This document shows, piece by piece, positions 58,701 to 64,000 of a DNA stretch of 64,000 bases (positions are counted from its first letter, which is position 1; every line of letters begins with the position of its first letter). The position numbers were made by a program, and so were the translations under genes. The DNA lies in NCBI GenBank assembly GCA_935421135.1, contig OW285193.1, positions 16,478,099-16,542,098 on the forward strand. The letters are read 5' to 3'. The notes below the pieces were generated by a model, which saw only the letters and a list, made by a program, of their open reading frames with translations, had not been told where the DNA came from and did not search any database. The DNA is from Bugulina stolonifera (lineage: Eukaryota; Bryozoa; Gymnolaemata; Cheilostomatida; Bugulidae).

Positions 58701-61700
58701 GCCAGATAAACACTTCTTCCAATTTACCAAATATGGTATTACTATTTCTTTTGTTTTACAGGTGTGCATGCAGTCCAACGATAGACAAATTAACTTTTAA
58801 ACCAAAATACCAATATATTGAGTTCACAGGCTTTTTAGGAGTTAGTAAAATTTAAATACCACATTTTGTAAAACTAGAAAGAAACAGAAGGAAGACAAAA
58901 TGTTACAAACAATAAGGGTTGCCAAAGCTGCAATTCAACAGATATACACTAATAACAAGACATGTGACAAGACATGACAGTCAATTGTTCAGAAAGTGAC
59001 AGCAAAACATATACATGTACATGTGCATGACATTTGCTCTAGCAGTAGCTTATGCTTGTGGACAAGTAATCATATATTGTATAGCATAATACAAGCAACT
59101 GCATGTAAATATTACAATAGAATTACAGATCAAAGGTCAATATACTCCCAGAAAGCCAGTAACATTTTCAAGTGGAACTCTGTGAGAAACGAACGTCAAC
59201 CACACTGTGCGAGAACAAGAAGCGGAGTGCAGCATACAATGCAGAGTGAATTGGGACCGAATGACGAGGACACAAGAGGGCGTGCTTATTAGTAACCTAG
59301 CAACCAAAGGAGTAAACAAAGCTAATGAGGGATCATTTCGCAATGAATTAATTAGCCAATCAAACTTAAGTAACCTGCTGAAGTTGCTAGAGTCGACACA
59401 GTGCTGGTTGGAAGTTGATCTACCCTTTGATTTCCTGAAATAGTTTAGCAGCAAGTTTTTACACTCAAGAAAAGTGTAGATACACATACTCGAAGACACT
59501 CCACATATCTCGATAACAGCATGGCCGATATTATATTCTCTCCTCCGCATCTGATCACATACATGTAGTTAGACGAGACATAAGTACAGACAGATCTAAA
59601 GCCAACTTACCACCCATAGAAGTCACTGCTAGCTGGTGGTCACCGGGAGGACTGGCCACTGCCCTTGTCATGGTCAGTGGAGCGCCACTAATGGCTGGGA
59701 TTCCAATAAGATTCTGACCTCCGAGCATACCTACATGTACATGTATGCAAACATGCAAGCAATATTGAACAATAACCTTGTTTCTACATTAATGGCAGCC
59801 TCAGTTCAGATTTAACACTAATCCAATGCCACAGTGTAACTATAATTATGTGCATTTAATCATTAACAGTTACATACTAGGAGTTATCCACTCTTTACAG
59901 AGAAAGAGAATAACTACTGACAATAGCATGTTACATGAACTATATACATAGTTATGCTTGTATTAGTGTCACACTGCCACTCCTTGTGCACTTACCCATT
60001 CCAGGAATATTCTGTATATTGTGGTAATTTTGAAACGGGGCCATATCTAAAAGAAGAATCATTATAATTACAATACAACAACCATAATAGGTAGGTATAT
60101 CATAATACATGTGCATGTGATATAGTCATGTGCTGTACAACAAGCACACTAGTGGTATCTATAGAAGAACATACACAAACCGGTATATTTATATAATTCC
60201 ACTAGACTACATCTGCTACAATTATACCACCTGGCATCCAGTTGAAGATTATCAAGTAAGGGTGAATAACCTACATGTAGTACTTGGGACATAGTCTAGG
60301 TTAGGTAAGCACAGCGGAACCATTCAAGCCTCTTTTACAATGTGCATTCAATGCTTAGCTTACCTATATTAGTTAAAGGACTAGTAGGTATCGTCATTGG
60401 GGTCCCCAGGCTATGTTGTAACAGCTGTAACAAACATTGGTAGAGTTGAATAATCTTCCAGCAGACAGACATTATTTGCGTTTCAGTGAATGATGCAGAG
60501 AGTACATAGATAATAGCATCACATCAAAATAATGTTAGCTCACTATTACAGAATACAAGTGCCAACGTTTATGCCCACTTTATCTGCCTTAAAAATACAA
60601 TGTTAATGCTATAAACAAGAGCGGACAACCCATACTAATTAACTGGAAGGTAGCCATGACTGTGTGATGGGTGTTTTGTTAGGACTGTAGTCATATGAGT
60701 GGCTGCAGAGAAAATGCCTGCTACTAACAAGGCAACAATACTATCAAACAAACTACATGTATAACAAGGTCAAATAGGAAATACAAGATGTACATTGAAA
60801 GAAACATCTTGTACCCATTACAAGGAATTAAAATTGAAACAGATATGGTCCAGCTCAACCTAATGTACAATCAATTTCAACTCCTCAACTTTAGCTCTGA
60901 AAGTCAAGATGACACCAACCAGCCAGCCAGGCACTAAGAAGACTGAATGATAACGTACCACCAATAAATCATGTTCACCTCTCTACCTTGTGGGATTAGC
61001 AAACCTTGGGCAATCATATTGACTTGACATGCTGGGAATATAATCTTAACCACATTACAAACTAGAAAATGGCAAACCAATTGAACGAAGCCCTCCTCTG
61101 CAGTCTGCACTGACTTCCACGTGTGTCAAATAGAGTTTGTTTTGATGAATCAGTGTGAGAGGCTTCTACAAACCTGTTCATAACGGAATTAGACCTCATC
61201 AAATCCTATGATTTCACAATAAACTGGTAAAGATTCAGTTAAACCTTAGCCACAATCTAGTAACACCTGTATAACCATGACCAAGCATCAACTATACACA
61301 GGACATCAATGTCCGTCTGGTATAGGTTGACCAAAGACTGGGACGCTCCAACAACAGGAGGCAGGGTGGGGTGGGGGAAAGGTTCAGCCCTAAGCATAGC
61401 CTATGATAATATGTAACTTACAGCTAGATACTGGTGGGTCATATTGGGTGGTATACCCATGCCGTTAGCATAGTGAGCTCCGAGTATATTGTTATTGGTA
61501 GGCATAGCCTTAGTTCTTACATCCTTGTCCTTCTGAGTATCGGCAAACTTAACCACAATTGGTGATGAACAGCCCTGCAATATATTAGTAGTAGTTAACA
61601 CAAGGTGTTCTTACCAAGTAGCAATCTCAGCGAGGCAAAATTTTTTCGTATCCAAAACACTAACATTTGTTTTATAGATTTCGAAATATAATCAATCTAA

Positions 61701-61914
61701 TGTCTCCAAGTAAAGCAAGTATACAAAACTTATGGAATTCAATGTTATTCGAGAACAAAACTATTACACAAAAATGGAATACAAAGTAAATAAAATGGTT
61801 GACAGAAGTGTGAGATTATTGGCTGATTACTTACCTCCATGGTTTCACTGTGATGCTTACTACGTATAGCTGTTAGAGCACTCTCCCTTGATGTATATGT
61901 CACAAACGCACAAC
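55739..61914 (-). CDS. CELF: CELF/Bruno-like RNA-binding protein, 3' part (end of RRM2, linker, RRM3)
   Basis: Minus-strand exons, 5' to 3': 61914-61835, 61574-61422, 60424-60364, 60046-59996, 59730-59611, 58494-58195, 57415-57203, 56761-56635 and a possible last coding exon 55766-55739. All junctions are GT-AG and keep frame. The first two encode the end of RRM2 ([17 protein letters not shown], then [18 protein letters not shown]). The middle exons form a long divergent linker, with an Ala/Gln-rich exon at 58,195-58,494. The last two main exons encode RRM3 ([51 protein letters not shown]). CELF proteins bind GU-rich RNA through three RRMs and control splicing, translation and decay; RRM3 most resembles the CELF1/2 type. 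RRM1 and the start codon are not seen before 64,000. The end is uncertain: splicing at GTACGT adds only a few residues after KPYW, while reading through stops at 56,604. Confidence 0.93.
57835..57897. repeat. Short GTGACCAG/GTGAGTGA repeat in a CELF intron
   Basis: Irregular repeats of GTGACCAGCGAGTGACCAGT and GAGTGAGTGAG, between the exons at 57,203 and 58,195. No coding meaning. Confidence 0.7.
59292..59304. promoter_or_regulatory. RFX X-box-like site in a CELF intron
   Basis: GTAACCTAGCAAC fits the RFX X-box pattern GTNRCC-N(0-3)-RGYAAC exactly. It lies in a locally CpG-containing stretch (about 59,180-59,360) within the intron between exons 59,611 and 58,494. It may be an internal promoter or enhancer, or chance. 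Confidence 0.35.
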
Positions 61915-64000
61915 CTGTAAACAAATTTTAAGAGAACTTGAGCTACTGTAGTAGCCACAGGAAATTACAAACCAGCAGAGAAACTCGTGAAATTCACCAA
62001 TACAGAACGGTGAACCAGTTTTGAATTTACCAAACTATTGAAATCTTCTCGATGGCACGATAAATATATCCAGCTGAAAGAGAGAGATTAAGAAGAACAC
62101 TGAGTCGATGTGAAGACTAAATCTCAAATGAGATGAGAAGATAAATGTTTAAAGTCATTTGCTCAGTGAAGTGCGGCAGTTAAGTGGAGGCCCTTAGCAA
62201 TGGTTGCCTGCTAAACAATGATCTCTAAATTTCCTTGGATATAATTACAGTCACATAGCTTTGATGTCTATAGAGTTTAAGATGATAGATGGTAACCAAG
62301 TTGAACAGCACGTCACTTATATAGCTCACAGCTGAGTGAGTATGACAACTGCATGGCTTATTATATTACACATCAGGTCAGGGAGACAAACTTCTCAGAT
62401 TTAATCAAACAAAAATATAATTAACTTCAAGCAGAATGATTTTAATGTTGGTAGACGATTTTAATCTCACAATAAAATATAATTTATTAACATCCTTAGC
62501 AAGAAATGGTGGGTGTCGCATTGCAGGAGGAGAGGTAACAAAGTAAGCAATTGTATTTTTGTAGCATATAATGAGACTAAAAAGCAATCGTTCTGGTAAA
62601 GGATATGACCGCTAGAAGCAGATAATTGAAGATCATGCTCGGCAGAACTGGTAAACATGTTTCTTAAGAAGACATGACAGTAGATAAAAATGTCAACCTT
62701 GGGGAAACTTTAATCAATAATAATTTAATACGTACACCAATAGATTAAGAAATAATCCCTAATCCATCTGCATGCTAAGGACCACTCAGCAGGGATATAA
62801 ACCTGATGGGTGGGAGCAATACAGCACCCAACCCAAAAGCATGAGGCAGAAAACAAAGGCTATGTTAACAGAGAGTTAACATTAATTGTAATACCAAGTG
62901 ACATATGAATAGAATATTATGTTATGTACATGTATGTGCGTTCTAAGTTGGAAGGGATAGAATACAGTACAACATGTCAATCTCTAGGATGTCAGAATAT
63001 ATAACAGTGATGCCATGTAATAGCATGAATCATCCAAACATCTTTACATTTATTTCTTTTATATTTATAATTCATGTGATATTGAATAATAAAATATTAT
63101 TGCCCAATGTAATACATGTATATTCATACTACGTTATTGCATTATAATAATCAATTGCAGAAATCATCATCACTATTCTATGAGCCAAGATATTAAGTCG
63201 GTAACTTTGTAATGAAAAGTTTAAAAATTTTGAATCCAAAACTTCAACAGTTAAATCATCCTATCATCTAGCATTGCTCCTCATTAATGTAGTCATAATA
63301 ACGCTACAACTTCTTTTAATTTATATAATTTTCGTGGAATAACATAAAGATGTAACTCTATGATATTGCAAATCAAAGGGTCATGTCAGACTATTACCAT
63401 ATGTATATTAAACAGACTAGCCGGGTACTAAGAGACGAGGATGAAGAGTAACAAATGTCTCTCAGTTTCTCTGAACTCGAGTGATCAGGAGGTAAATAAA
63501 AATGGCGAACAAAGAAAGAAGTTACTTATGCCCATAGTTGATGAGAACGGCAAGAGATGAGTACCATTATACTATTATGTAGCAAGTATACACATTCACA
63601 TGTCTAATGTAGTATAGGCTTACAGATATAGGTACATATATTAGGCCATGTATGACATGCGTGGATACATGTACATACGCGTGTTGTATTGTGTTGTACT
63701 ACATGGTGCATGTTCTTGTATTTTATTTAGTCACAGCGCATTGTAATCTTTTTCTACAGGATTTATTCAACCCATCCAAGTATATTAATAATCAATTCTT
63801 CTCAAAAATAGGTTTAATAAAACGGTTTGAATTCTGCAGAACATATTATGTGCTGTAGAGAAATTCCATAGCTAATACATTGTAGATAGAAGACGACTCT
63901 TTAACGCTAGCATCAGCATACATTTTAGTACAATAGTTATTTATTATAGCAATCAAGCTCCGATACAACAGGTGGACTGGTACTACATTGTACTACATTA
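61915..64000 (-). other. CELF intron, no exon seen
   Basis: No minus-strand stretch with the expected N-terminal RRM2 or RRM1 text is visible, so this appears to be one intron of more than 2 kb, AT-rich with TACATGTA motifs. Short frames on either strand look random. Confidence 0.5.

Noticed and set aside
59137..59550. 137-codon minus-strand frame as an extra CELF exon or separate gene
   Set aside because: It has no similarity to the CELF linker, lies between exons that already join in frame, and overlaps a probable regulatory patch.

Overview
The window is animal nuclear DNA. It is AT-rich, every supported gene is split by GT-AG introns, poly(A) signals follow the genes, and both large genes are recognisable as metazoan families: an axonemal outer-arm dynein heavy chain and a CELF/Bruno-type RNA-binding protein. 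Dense small introns, many short non-autonomous transposons and abundant TACATGTA/ACATGT palindromes would suit an early-branching animal such as a sponge, but the species cannot be named from the sequence.

Layout. (1) 1-22,222, plus strand: the 3' 43 exons (about 3,194 codons) of a DNAH9/11/17-type dynein heavy chain, from the linker through AAA1-AAA6, stalk and microtubule-binding domain to the stop codon. Its 5' part lies outside the window. (2) 22,244-23,700: intergenic. (3) 23,700-52,930: a roughly 29-kb array, all on the plus strand, of tiny genes encoding putative secreted peptides. Six copies have open frames (starts at 23,735, 31,755, 40,942, 45,918, 48,799 and 52,243). A second, related set (near 28,025, 34,758, 39,560, 42,020 and 47,218) is broken, truncated or missing an exon. 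The five best-matched intact genes share a TATA promoter module, a non-coding first exon, a coding exon for a Met-rich signal peptide ending PVSA/PVSS, and a last exon with the motif C-x2-G-[RK]-G-[IL]-x-I-x-G-x-C. The array grew by duplication of multi-kb blocks and is riddled with inserted elements (hAT-like, Harbinger-like, TA-target MITEs, a tRNA-derived SINE, LTR-like pieces). Several of these can be delimited exactly because a paralogous block preserves the empty site. (4) 52,935-55,738: no gene seen. (5) 55,739-61,914, minus strand: the 3' part of a CELF-family gene (end of RRM2, Ala/Gln-rich linker, RRM3), whose 5' exons are beyond 61,915 and probably beyond the window.

The dynein (ciliary motor) and CELF (splicing and translation regulator) are ordinary conserved genes with no evident functional link to the array. 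The part that looks undescribed is the peptide array: rapidly duplicating genes for small, Trp/Pro/Gly-rich, single-disulfide secreted peptides. Family membership and architecture are read directly from the sequence. Any biological role (defence, signalling or other) is inference.
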